Source of the DNA: Streptomyces sulphureus DSM 40104
Lineage (GTDB): Bacteria; Actinomycetota; Actinomycetes; Streptomycetales; Streptomycetaceae
Assembly: GCF_000381025.1 (NCBI RefSeq)
Contig: NZ_KB905814.1
Location: 186,001 to 250,000, forward strand
Reading direction: 5' to 3'
DNA length: 64,000 nt
This document shows, one piece after another, positions 15,750 through 23,442 of this stretch (position 1 is the stretch's first letter; each line of letters starts with the position of its first letter). Both the position numbers and the translations under genes were made by a program. The notes beneath the pieces are model-generated. The model searched no databases and was not told the DNA's origin. It saw only the letters and a list, made by a program, of their open reading frames with translations.

Positions 15750-16226
15750 ATGGAGACCGAGAACGGCACGGCCTGGCTGTCCGAAGAGGAGCAGCGGACC
15801 TGGCGCACCCATCTGGAGGTGAGCCGCCTGCTGACCTACCAACTCGAACGCGACCTCCAGCCGTTCGGGCTGACGATGAACGACTACGAGATCCTCGTCA
15901 ACCTCTCGGAGTCCGAGGACCGCAGGATGCGCATGAGCGACCTCGCCGCGGCCACCCTCCAGTCGAAGAGCCGGCTCTCGCACCAGGTCACGCGGATGGA
16001 GAAGGCCGGCCTCGTGCACCGGGAGAGCTGCGAGTCGGACCGGCGGGGCCTCTTCGCCGTCCTCACCGAGGCGGGGTGGGAGACGATGCGCAAGGTCGCA
16101 CCGCACCATGTCGAGTCCGTGCGGCGGCACTTCATCGACCTGCTGCCCGCCGAGCGGCTCGCCGCGCTCCGTGAGACGTTGGAGCCGGTCGCCGAGGAGC
16201 TGCGGGAGCGGCGCGGACGGGTGTGA
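15750..16226 (+). CDS. MarR-family transcriptional regulator
   Basis: The product has 158 residues. The winged helix includes LTMNDYEILVNLSE, MSDLAAATLQSKSRLSHQVTRMEKAGLV and the wing CESDRRGLFAVLTEAG. ATG 15750 starts METENGTAWLSEEEQRTWR, the usual MarR length; upstream in-frame sequence overlaps the AIM24 terminator region. It ends two bases before the convergent LLM oxidoreductase gene. A cysteine in the wing (RESCESDRRG) could in principle sense oxidants, but it is only a single Cys in a variable position. Confidence 0.88.
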   Translation: METENGTAWLSEEEQRTWRTHLEVSRLLTYQLERDLQPFGLTMNDYEILVNLSESEDRRMRMSDLAAATLQSKSRLSHQVTRMEKAGLVHRESCESDRRGLFAVLTEAGWETMRKVAPHHVESVRRHFIDLLPAERLAALRETLEPVAEELRERRGRV

Positions 16227-16228
16227 CC

Positions 16229-17164
16229 TCAACTCTTCTCGCTGCAGGGCTTGTTGAGGTGTGCCAGGAGCCGGTCGGCCGCGTCGAGGTGCTCCTCGCG
16301 CACGACGTAGCGGGTGATGCCCCAGCGCCGGGCGTGTGCCGCCGTCGCCGCAGCGATCTCGTCCACCGTACCGAGCCAGACGTACGGCGAGGCGAGGATC
16401 TCCGCCGCCGTGGCGCCGATTCGGTCGGCGAGGGCGTGCGCGGCGCGCTCGGCGTCGTCGGTCACCTCGGCGTGCTGCACGAGCGCCTCGCGCTCGGGCG
16501 GCGTCTCGCGTCGCGCGGACGCCTCCTCGATAAGCGCGACCTGCCGGTCGATCTGCGCGCCGCTCCAGCGCACCTCGTGGCTGTACCCGTCGGCGAGCGT
16601 GCGGCCGAGGCCGGTGAGCGCCACGATGTCGGCATGCTCCCCCGCCCAGCGCAGGAGCGCGGCGTTGCCGCCGCCGACGGCGAGGGGGATCGGGCGCCGC
16701 ACCGGCTCCGGCACCGTCAGGCGCGCCCCGAACGCCTCCAACCCCGGTCCGTACGCAGTGACTTCGCCGCCGTCGAGCAGGGTGCGGCAGGCTTCGGCGA
16801 CGGCGATGAGCCGGCGTACGCGCGCGGCGGCCCCCGGCCGCTCGCGGCCGAGCATCCGCCACTCGGCCGGGGTGTGCCCGGCGCCGAGGCCGAGGCGTGC
16901 GCGTCCGCCGGAGACGACGTCGAGCGTGGCCACGTCGGAGGCGAGGAGGAGCGGTTCGCGGACGCCGGCCTGCGCGACGTTGGTCCCGAGCGCGATCCGC
17001 TCCGTCACCGGAGCGGCGGCCGCGAGGGCGACGAAAGGGGAGGCGACGGCGCCCGGGTGGTCGGCGGCAAGGAGCGCCGCGTAGCCGGTGGCCTCGACGC
17101 GTCGGGCGAGGGCCGTCCAGGAGGCTGCGTCGTCGGGCTTCGCCTGTACGGAGAGGGTGGGCAT
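16229..17164 (-). CDS. LLM-class F420/FMN-dependent oxidoreductase
   Basis: The product has 311 residues with a luciferase-like TIM barrel. Visible hallmarks are the AADHPGAVASPFVALAAAA stretch, RIALGTNV, the ATLDVVSGGRARLGLGAGHT core and a C-terminal VGTV-like VWLGTVDEI. Many actinobacterial members use coenzyme F420; the substrate cannot be told from sequence. The ATG at 17164 follows aggagcc. It is convergent with the MarR gene and lies 60 bases beyond the histidine kinase stop, possibly in the same transcript direction. Confidence 0.85.
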   Translation of the reverse strand: MPTLSVQAKPDDAASWTALARRVEATGYAALLAADHPGAVASPFVALAAAAPVTERIALGTNVAQAGVREPLLLASDVATLDVVSGGRARLGLGAGHTPAEWRMLGRERPGAAARVRRLIAVAEACRTLLDGGEVTAYGPGLEAFGARLTVPEPVRRPIPLAVGGGNAALLRWAGEHADIVALTGLGRTLADGYSHEVRWSGAQIDRQVALIEEASARRETPPEREALVQHAEVTDDAERAAHALADRIGATAAEILASPYVWLGTVDEIAAATAAHARRWGITRYVVREEHLDAADRLLAHLNKPCSEKS

Positions 17165-17224
17165 GCTCGGAGCGTAGGGCGCACCGGGTGGCGCGGGGGC
17201 TGTTCCGCGGCGGGTGAACGGCCG

Positions 17225-18712
17225 CTAGCCGACGGGAGGTCGGCCGCCCTCGGCCGTCGGCACGCGGAGCACGAAGCTTGCCCCGCCCGCGGGGGACTGC
17301 CCCACCGTGAGCGTCCCGCCGTGCCGTTCGGCCACATCGCGCGCGATGGCGAGGCCGAGTCCTGCGCCGCCCTCGTCGCGGCTGCGTGCGTCGTCGAGGC
17401 GGACGAACCGCTCGAAGATCCGATGACGTTCGGCCTCCGGCACGCCGGGCCCGTCGTCCTCCACGGCGAGTTCGAGGCGGCCGGGGCTCTCGCGGCGCAT
17501 GCGGACGCGCACCTCGCTCCGTGCGTGGCGCTCGGCGTTGTCGAGCAGGTTGCGCAGTACGCGTCCGAACTGGCCGCGGGAGCCAGCGACTTCGTCGGGA
17601 ACGAGGGACTCGGCGCGGGGCGCCACGCGGTGGCCGGCACGCTGCGACAGCTCCTCGCGGACGAGTTCGGCCGGCGAGAACCGGCCGTGCTGCGGGCGCT
17701 CGCCCGCGTCGAGCCTGGCGAGGAGCAGGAGGTCGGCGGCGAGCTGCTGGAGGCGGACCGTGTCGGTCACCGCGCCCGGCAGGTCGAGGAGTTCGGGGTG
17801 TGCCTCCGCGACCTCCAACTGGGTGCGGAGGGAGGCGATGGGGCTGCGCAGCTCGTGCGAGGCGTCGGCGACGAAGCGGCGCTGGCGCTCCGTCGAGGTC
17901 TCCAGCGCGGCGAGGGTCTCGTTGGTGGTGTGCGCGAGGCGGGCGACCTCGTCGCGGGAGTCGGGGACGGGGACGCGACGTCCCAGGTCGGCGCTGGCGG
18001 TGATCGTCCCCATCTCCCTGCGGATGCCCTCGACGGGGCGCAGCGCACGCCGGACGACGAGCCACGTCACCCCGGCCACCACGACGAGCAGCACCGGCAG
18101 GCCCACGAGCATCGCGCGGGTGACGGTGGCGACGGCCTCCTCCTGGTCGCGGAGGGACGCGCCGGCGTAGACCGTCACCGGGGTGCCGTCCGCCGTCGTC
18201 GTGCGGACGGCGACGACGCTGAAGTCCTGCTCGCCCACGGCGTCTTCGGCGCGGGTCGGCTCGCCGTCGTCGTCGACGGGGAAGGTGACGGTCTCCTCCT
18301 CGCTCCCGCTGTCGGCGTCGGGTTCGGGGGAACGGTCGTCCTCGTCGTCGGGGTCGTCGTCCTCGTCGTCCTCGTCGTCGTCGGAATCCTGCGAGGCACG
18401 TTCGGGACGGTGGAAGTCGGCGAAGGGCGCCTCGCCCTCCAGGTGGTCCGAGGCGCCGAGGACCCTGCCGTCGGCGTCGACGACCTGTATCGGGTCGTCG
18501 TCGAGCGCGTCGAGGTCGTGCACGTCGCCGGTGGCCGCAGCGGAGGTCTGCGCGGCGACCTCGCGGGCCTGGGCCTCCGCGGCGAGTGCGGCATTGTCGG
18601 CGAGCCCGGAGCGGAGCACCGAGACCACGAGGAGCCCGACCGCGACGAGAGCGGCCGCGACGACGGCCGTCGCACCGAGCGCGGCGCGCAGCCGCACGGA
18701 GCCGCTACGCAT
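17225..18712 (-). CDS. Two-component sensor histidine kinase with acidic extracytoplasmic loop
   Basis: The product has 495 residues. The first membrane segment is at about 11-33 and the second at about 200-220; a HAMP domain follows, then HisKA with the phospho-acceptor His286 (DASHELRSP), and HATPase_c (NLLDNAERHAR, DDGPGVP, GGAGLGLAI). The extracytoplasmic loop contains a run of Asp/Glu at about residues 109-136 in which nearly every residue is acidic, suggesting binding of divalent cations or cationic peptides (inference). The start overlaps the response regulator stop by eight bases. The PepSY gene across the divergent promoter is the likely target or partner. Confidence 0.92.
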   Translation of the reverse strand: MRSGSVRLRAALGATAVVAAALVAVGLLVVSVLRSGLADNAALAAEAQAREVAAQTSAAATGDVHDLDALDDDPIQVVDADGRVLGASDHLEGEAPFADFHRPERASQDSDDDEDDEDDDPDDEDDRSPEPDADSGSEEETVTFPVDDDGEPTRAEDAVGEQDFSVVAVRTTTADGTPVTVYAGASLRDQEEAVATVTRAMLVGLPVLLVVVAGVTWLVVRRALRPVEGIRREMGTITASADLGRRVPVPDSRDEVARLAHTTNETLAALETSTERQRRFVADASHELRSPIASLRTQLEVAEAHPELLDLPGAVTDTVRLQQLAADLLLLARLDAGERPQHGRFSPAELVREELSQRAGHRVAPRAESLVPDEVAGSRGQFGRVLRNLLDNAERHARSEVRVRMRRESPGRLELAVEDDGPGVPEAERHRIFERFVRLDDARSRDEGGAGLGLAIARDVAERHGGTLTVGQSPAGGASFVLRVPTAEGGRPPVG

Positions 18713-19376
18713 CCGCGTCCCCTTCGGTGAGCCGGTACCCGGCGCCGCGCACCGTCGTGATCCAGTCGGCGCCGAGCTTCCGTCGCAGCGCGCTGACGTA
18801 GACCTCGACGATGTTCACGTCGCCCTGGTAGGCGAAGTCCCAGACGTGTTCCAGGATTTCGCCCTTCGAGACCACCTCCCCCGCCCGCATCGCGAGGTAC
18901 TCGAGGACCGCGAACTCCTTCGCCGTCAGCTCCGGTTGACTTTCGCCCACCGTCACGCGCCGCCTGGCCGGGTCGAGCGTGAGGCGGCCGAGGCGGAGCA
19001 GGGCGTCGCCGCGGCCCCCGCGGCGGCGGAGGAGGGCGCGGATGCGGGCGAGGAGGACGACGTAGGAGAACGGCTTGGTCAGGTAGTCGTCGGCGCCGGT
19101 GTCGAGACCCTCCGCCTCGTCGTACTCGCCGTCCTTCGCCGTGAGCATGAGGATCGGCGTCTCGTCGCCGGACGCGCGGAGCTCGGCGCAGACGCGGTAG
19201 CCGTTGAGGCCGGGGAGCATCAGGTCGAGGACGACGAGGTCGTAGCCGCCCTCGCGCGCGAGGTGGAGTCCTTCCGTTCCGTCGTGTGCGAGGTCGACGG
19301 CGAAGCCCTCGGCGCGGAGCCCCTTGGCGAGGGACTGCGCGAGACGCCGTTCGTCCTCCACGATCAGCAGGCGCAT
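18705..19376 (-). CDS. OmpR/PhoB-family response regulator
   Basis: The product has 223 residues. The receiver domain has the acidic pair in IVEDE, phospho-acceptor Asp51 (VVLDLMLPGLNG), the Thr switch in LMLTAK and the Lys in YLTKPF. The C-terminal winged helix (ELTAKEFAVLEYL, VYVSALRRKLG) is of OmpR type. ATG 19376 starts MRLLIVEDE and follows aaggtg. It is co-transcribed with the kinase gene downstream. CTTCAG repeats in the promoter region shared with the divergent PepSY gene are its probable binding site. Confidence 0.93.
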   Translation of the reverse strand: MRLLIVEDERRLAQSLAKGLRAEGFAVDLAHDGTEGLHLAREGGYDLVVLDLMLPGLNGYRVCAELRASGDETPILMLTAKDGEYDEAEGLDTGADDYLTKPFSYVVLLARIRALLRRRGGRGDALLRLGRLTLDPARRRVTVGESQPELTAKEFAVLEYLAMRAGEVVSKGEILEHVWDFAYQGDVNIVEVYVSALRRKLGADWITTVRGAGYRLTEGDADA

Positions 19377-19399
19377 CCGTACACCTTGCCAGAGCGCAC

Positions 19400-19436
19400 C
19401 TGAAGCCATCTTCAGCTCGCTTCAGGTCCCCTTCAG
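19400..19436. promoter_or_regulatory. CTTCAG direct repeats, likely response-regulator binding site
   Basis: CTTCAG occurs at 19410-19415, 19420-19425 and 19431-19436, so centres are 10 and 11 bases apart, one helical turn. An inverted copy (CTGAAG) at 19400-19405 makes a dyad with the first repeat. This is the layout used by OmpR-family regulators, which bind tandem half-sites. It lies between the divergent starts of the response regulator (19376) and the PepSY gene (19492). Confidence 0.65.
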
Positions 19437-19491
19437 CATCGCCGTCGCATGGTGGTCCCCTGACTCGGTCCGATCCCGACGGAGGGAAACC

Positions 19492-20172
19492 ATGCAGCTC
19501 AAGCGATTCACCCGGCGCAACACCGTGCTCGCGGGCGTCGCGGCGGCCGTCCTGGTCGGCGGCGGCGCCTCGGCCGTCGCGTTCAGCGGCGGCTCGTCGG
19601 ACGGTGGCTCCTCGGCACAGGCGACCGCGGGCTCGCAGCGCGCGCAGGCCGGCGAGTCCTCGCTCGACCGCGAGGACCGGGGCGACGTCCGGATCTCCGC
19701 GACCGGCGCCGTCGACCGCGTGCTGAAGGCGGTGCCGGGCAACGTCACCGAGCTGGAGCTCGACCACGACGACGGCCGGTACGTCTGGGAGGCCGACGTG
19801 CTCGGGAAGGGCGGCGGCTGGCACGAGGTGACGCTCGACGCCGACTCCGGCAAGCTCGTCGAGAACCACAAGGAGCGCGCGGACGACGCGGAGGAGCGCG
19901 CCGAGCACCGCGTGAAGGCTCAGCACACCTCCGCCGTCTTCGGCGGCGACCACGTCGACGCGCGGGACGCCCTCTCCACCGCCGCGAAGTACGGCACCGC
20001 GACCGAACTCGACCTGGAGCGCGTCGAGTCGGGCCGTAGCGGCGCCGTCTGGGAGGTCGAGACGGCCGACGGCTCGGGCGTGGAGCGGACGGTCCTGGTG
20101 GGCCTCGCCGACGGCAAGGTCAAGAGCGTCGAGACGAAGCAGAAGGCGGACCACGACGAGGACGACGACTGA
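19492..20172 (+). CDS. Exported PepSY-domain protein
   Basis: The product has 226 residues. KRFTRRNTVLAGVAAAVLVGGGASAVAFSG is a signal or anchor sequence (quoted here only by its limits, residues 4-33). Two PepSY-like repeats follow, at about 65-125 (VLKAVPGNVTELELDHDDG, YVWEADVL, VTLDADSGKL) and 145-215 (DALSTAAKYGTATELDLE, VWEVETADG, VGLADGKV). It ends in an acidic DEDDD. The ATG at 19492 follows ggaggga. PepSY proteins sit outside the membrane and often associate with peptidases or sensor kinases. Its divergent position opposite the two-component operon suggests feedback regulation. Confidence 0.85.
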   Translation: MQLKRFTRRNTVLAGVAAAVLVGGGASAVAFSGGSSDGGSSAQATAGSQRAQAGESSLDREDRGDVRISATGAVDRVLKAVPGNVTELELDHDDGRYVWEADVLGKGGGWHEVTLDADSGKLVENHKERADDAEERAEHRVKAQHTSAVFGGDHVDARDALSTAAKYGTATELDLERVESGRSGAVWEVETADGSGVERTVLVGLADGKVKSVETKQKADHDEDDD

Positions 20173-20208
20173 GGCGTACGCCCCCGCGTTCCGCGGAAGC
20201 TCGCACAC

Positions 20209-20240
20209 CACCGGCCCGGGCCAGGCGGCCCGGGCCGGTG
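20209..20240. terminator. Bidirectional terminator between the PepSY gene and meaB
   Basis: The 14-base arms (20209-20222 and 20227-20240) pair perfectly around an aggc loop, between the convergent ends at 20172 and 20301. Confidence 0.8.
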
Positions 20241-20300
20241 CGCGATCCGGCGCGGCGCAAGTACGGCCGCACGCGGCGCACTTGAGGGAAGGGGCGCCCC

Positions 20301-21269
20301 TCAGCCCGCCTCGGTCAGCTCGGTGAGGAGCTCGTCCGCCGCCCCGTAGGGGTCGAGGGTGCCGTCGAGGACGCGTCCGGCGAGGGCGTCCAGCCGTGCG
20401 CCGCCGCGCAGTTCGCCGATCCGCTCGCGGAGGGCCGTCACCGCGATCGTCTCGATCTCGCGGGCGGCCCGGCGTGCGCGGCGCTCGGCGAGCACCCCGT
20501 GCTCCTCCATCCAGCCGCGGTGCTTCTCGACGGCCGCCACCACTTCGTCGACGCCCACGCCCTCGGCGGCAATGGTCTTCACCACCGGCTGCCGCCAGTC
20601 CCCGGGGGCGCGCGCCTCGCCGAGGCCGAGCATGTGGTTGAGCTCCCGCGCCGTCGCGTCGGCGCCTTCCCTGTCCGCCTTGTTGACGACGAAGACGTCG
20701 CCGATCTCCAGGATGCCGGCCTTCGCCGCCTGGATGCCGTCGCCCATACCGGGTGCGAGGAGCACGACGGCGGTGTCGGCCTGCGCCGCGATGTCCACCT
20801 CCGACTGCCCGACGCCGACGGTCTCCACGAGCACCACGTCGCAGCCGGCCGCGTCGAGCACCCGGATTGCCTGCGGCGCGGACCAGGAGAGGCCGCCGAG
20901 GTGGCCGCGGGTCGCCATGGAGCGGATGTAGACGCCGGAGTCGGAGGCGTGCTCGCTCATGCGGACGCGGTCGCCGAGGAGGGCGCCGCCGGAGAAGGGC
21001 GAGGAGGGGTCTATCGCGAGGACGCCCACCCTCCTGCCGGTCCGCCGGTAGGCGCTGACCAGCGCGGAGGTCGAGGTCGACTTCCCCACACCGGGCGCCC
21101 CCGTGACGCCTACGACCTGCGCCCCGCCGCAGTGCGGCGCCAACTCGGCCATCACCTCGCGCAGTTCGGGCGCCGCCCCCTCGACGAGGGAGATCAGCCT
21201 CGCCACTGCGCGCGGCCTCCCCTCGCGCGCCTGGGCGACGAGACCGGGTACGTCCACTCGGGCCGCCAT
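20301..21269 (-). CDS. meaB: MeaB-type GTPase, acyl-CoA mutase chaperone
   Basis: The product has 322 residues and belongs to the G3E P-loop GTPases. Visible motifs are the P-loop GVTGAPGVGKST, a LAIDPSSPFSGGALLGDRVRM switch segment, VETVGVGQSE and the base-specificity motif NKAD. MeaB loads adenosylcobalamin onto acyl-CoA mutases and protects them from inactivation. Here the mutase subunit icmA lies 9 kb away and the cobalamin adenosyltransferase is also in the window. It follows the thiolase gene in the same direction with a 104-base gap, so an operon is likely. Confidence 0.93.
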   Translation of the reverse strand: MAARVDVPGLVAQAREGRPRAVARLISLVEGAAPELREVMAELAPHCGGAQVVGVTGAPGVGKSTSTSALVSAYRRTGRRVGVLAIDPSSPFSGGALLGDRVRMSEHASDSGVYIRSMATRGHLGGLSWSAPQAIRVLDAAGCDVVLVETVGVGQSEVDIAAQADTAVVLLAPGMGDGIQAAKAGILEIGDVFVVNKADREGADATARELNHMLGLGEARAPGDWRQPVVKTIAAEGVGVDEVVAAVEKHRGWMEEHGVLAERRARRAAREIETIAVTALRERIGELRGGARLDALAGRVLDGTLDPYGAADELLTELTEAG

Positions 21270-21373
21270 CGCTGCTCCGCTCCTTGTAAGTACGTCTGGA
21301 TACGCCGGAGTGCACCGGCGGAAACAAGCGCGGGAGGCGCGCGCCTCCCGCGCCGACTAGCCGGCCGCGCCCG

Positions 21374-22576
21374 TCACTTGCCCGGCACGCGCAGCAGCAA
21401 CGCATCGCCCTGCCCGCCGCCACCGCAGAGCGCGGCTGCGCCGGTGCCGCCGCCGCGCCGCCTCAGCTCCAGCGCGAGGTGGAGGGCGATGCGCGCCCCG
21501 GACATCCCGATCGGGTGACCCAGGGCAATGGCGCCTCCGTTGACGTTCACCTTTTCGGTGCCGACACCGAGGTCCTTCGTCGACTGCACGGCGACGGCCG
21601 CGAACGCCTCGTTGATCTCGATCAGATCGAGGTCCCCGACGGAGAGCCCGTCCTTCTTCAGGGCGTGCTGCACGGCGTTGGACGGCTGCGACTGGAGCGA
21701 GTTGTCGGGCCCCGCGACGTTGCCGTGCGCGCCGATCTCGGCGATCCACTCGAGGCCGAGCTCCTCCGCCTTCGCCCGGCTCATCACGACGACCGCCGCG
21801 GCGCCGTCGGAGATCTGCGAGGAGGAACCAGCCGTGATCGTGCCGTCCTTGGCGAAGGCCGGACGCAGCTTGCCGAGGGATTCCTCCGTGGTCTCCGCGC
21901 GAATCCCCTCGTCCTGCGAGAAGACGACCGGGTCGCCCTTGCGCTGCGGGATCTCCACCGGCGTGATCTCCGCCTCGAAGAGACCGCCCTGCTGCGCCGC
22001 GGCGGCCCGCTGGTGGGAGGCGGCGGCGACGGCGTCCTGTTCGGCCCGGCCGATGCCGAGCCGGGTGTTGTGCTTCTCGGTCGACTCGCCCATGGCGACG
22101 TTCTCGAAGGAGTCGGTGAGCCCGTCGTGCGCCATCGAGTCGAGCACCTCGAGGGAGCCGTACTTGTACCCCGCGCGCGACTTCGGCAGCAGGTGCGGCG
22201 CATTGGTCATCGACTCCTGGCCGCCCGCCACGACGACGTCGAACTCGCCCGCGCGCACGAGCTGGTCGGCGAGGGCGATCGCGTCGAGCCCGGAGAGGCA
22301 GACCTTGTTGACGGTGAGCGCGGGGACGTTCATCGGGATGCCGGCGTGCACGGCGGCCTGCCGCGCCGGGATCTGGCCCGCACCGGCCGTGAGGACCTGA
22401 CCCATGATCACGTACTCGACCTGGTCGCCGCCGATGCCGGCCCTGTCGAGCGCCGCCTTGATCGCGAAACCGCCCAACTCGGAGCCGGAGAAGGGCTTCA
22501 GGGACCCGAGCAGCCGCCCCATGGGGGTGCGAGCGCCGGCGACGATCACTGAGGTGGTACGGGAGGTGCGAGTCAT
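21374..22576 (-). CDS. Acetyl-CoA C-acetyltransferase (thiolase)
   Basis: The product has 400 residues. It condenses two acetyl-CoA to acetoacetyl-CoA or cleaves it in reverse. The nucleophilic Cys93 lies in [12 protein letters not shown], the catalytic His in [16 protein letters not shown] and the second Cys in [14 protein letters not shown] 22576 ([18 protein letters not shown]) has a gaaggga site upstream; a longer in-frame extension runs through the promoter region. It precedes meaB in the same direction and is divergent from methylmalonyl-CoA epimerase. It probably feeds the ethylmalonyl-CoA or butyryl-CoA routes together with the 3-hydroxybutyryl-CoA dehydrogenase at 42265. Confidence 0.93.
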   Translation of the reverse strand: MTRTSRTTSVIVAGARTPMGRLLGSLKPFSGSELGGFAIKAALDRAGIGGDQVEYVIMGQVLTAGAGQIPARQAAVHAGIPMNVPALTVNKVCLSGLDAIALADQLVRAGEFDVVVAGGQESMTNAPHLLPKSRAGYKYGSLEVLDSMAHDGLTDSFENVAMGESTEKHNTRLGIGRAEQDAVAAASHQRAAAAQQGGLFEAEITPVEIPQRKGDPVVFSQDEGIRAETTEESLGKLRPAFAKDGTITAGSSSQISDGAAAVVVMSRAKAEELGLEWIAEIGAHGNVAGPDNSLQSQPSNAVQHALKKDGLSVGDLDLIEINEAFAAVAVQSTKDLGVGTEKVNVNGGAIALGHPIGMSGARIALHLALELRRRGGGTGAAALCGGGGQGDALLLRVPGK

Positions 22577-22688
22577 GGTGTTCCCTTCCGGCCGGGAAGT
22601 GAAGTCGGGGCGCGGCCGGATGCCCGGCCGCCTCCGGCCCGGCCCACACGGTTCCGAGCACGCGCCCGCACGAGGGTTGGCGCCAATG

Positions 22689-22700
22689 TACTGAGCAGTA
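22689..22700. promoter_or_regulatory. Dyad TACTG-AG-CAGTA between thiolase and mce
   Basis: A five-base inverted repeat with a two-base centre, in the 200-base gap between the divergent thioldase and epimerase starts. The form resembles operators of TetR-type fatty-acid regulators. It could control both directions. Confidence 0.4.
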
Positions 22701-22776
22701 TGCTTCCCGGTCACCCCGCGTACGGTGTGACCGTGCGCACGTTGCGTAACCACGGCGCAAGCGCTGCACTGTCCCC

Positions 22777-23220
22777 ATGCTGACGCGTATCGACCACATC
22801 GGGATCGCCTGCTTCGACGTCGAGGAGACCGCCGGGTTCTACACCCGCACCTACGGCTTCGAGGTCGCCCACACCGAGGTCAACGAGGAGCAGGGGGTCA
22901 GGGAGGCCATGCTCAGGGTCAACGGCACCGACGACGGCGGCGCCACCTGGCTCCAGCTGCTGGAGCCGGTACGGGAGGACTCGGCCGTCGGGAAGTGGCT
23001 CGCCAAGAACGGCGAGGGCGTCCACCACATCGCCTTCGGCACCGCCGACGTCGACGCGGACTCCGAGGAGATCAGCGAGAAGGGCGTCCGCGTCCTCTAC
23101 GACGAGCCGAGGCGCGGCTCGATGGATTCCCGTATCACTTTCCTCCACCCCAAGGACTGCCACGGCGTTCTCACCGAACTCGTCACCGCTGCAGGGGCGT
23201 CGAGCCGGGCGGACCACTGA
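22777..23220 (+). CDS. mce: Methylmalonyl-CoA epimerase
   Basis: The product has 147 residues of the glyoxalase/VOC superfamily. It interconverts (2R)- and (2S)-methylmalonyl-CoA. Metal ligands are visible in the expected order: His in RIDHIGIA, Gln in WLQLLEP, His in GVHHIAFG and Glu near the C-terminus in VLTELV. The ATG at 22777 gives the usual N-terminus but lacks a clear ribosome site. It is divergent from the thiolase-meaB pair and lies about 220 bases before scy, with which it has no obvious functional link. Confidence 0.93.
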   Translation: MLTRIDHIGIACFDVEETAGFYTRTYGFEVAHTEVNEEQGVREAMLRVNGTDDGGATWLQLLEPVREDSAVGKWLAKNGEGVHHIAFGTADVDADSEEISEKGVRVLYDEPRRGSMDSRITFLHPKDCHGVLTELVTAAGASSRADH

Positions 23221-23442
23221 CGTCCGCTTCTCGGCCCGGTAGAGTGACACTTCGGCCGGGGCGGACTCGCTGCGCTTGCGGTGGGGTCCCCGGCTGGGGG
23301 CTCGGTCCACGTTCCGCCGACGATCTGACACCATTTCCGGGAGGACCTCCTCCACCGGACGGGACAGCGCCCGAGGGCACTGCCGCTCCGCCCGGACGGG
23401 CCCGGTACCACCGGGCCGGCAAGCGGAGGGGGTTCGACCGAG

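Noticed and set aside
15573..21423. Two very long minus-strand frames (830 and 1082 residues) across the LLM, kinase, regulator and meaB genes
   Set aside because: They are Arg/Pro-rich shadows of well-supported genes in other frames.
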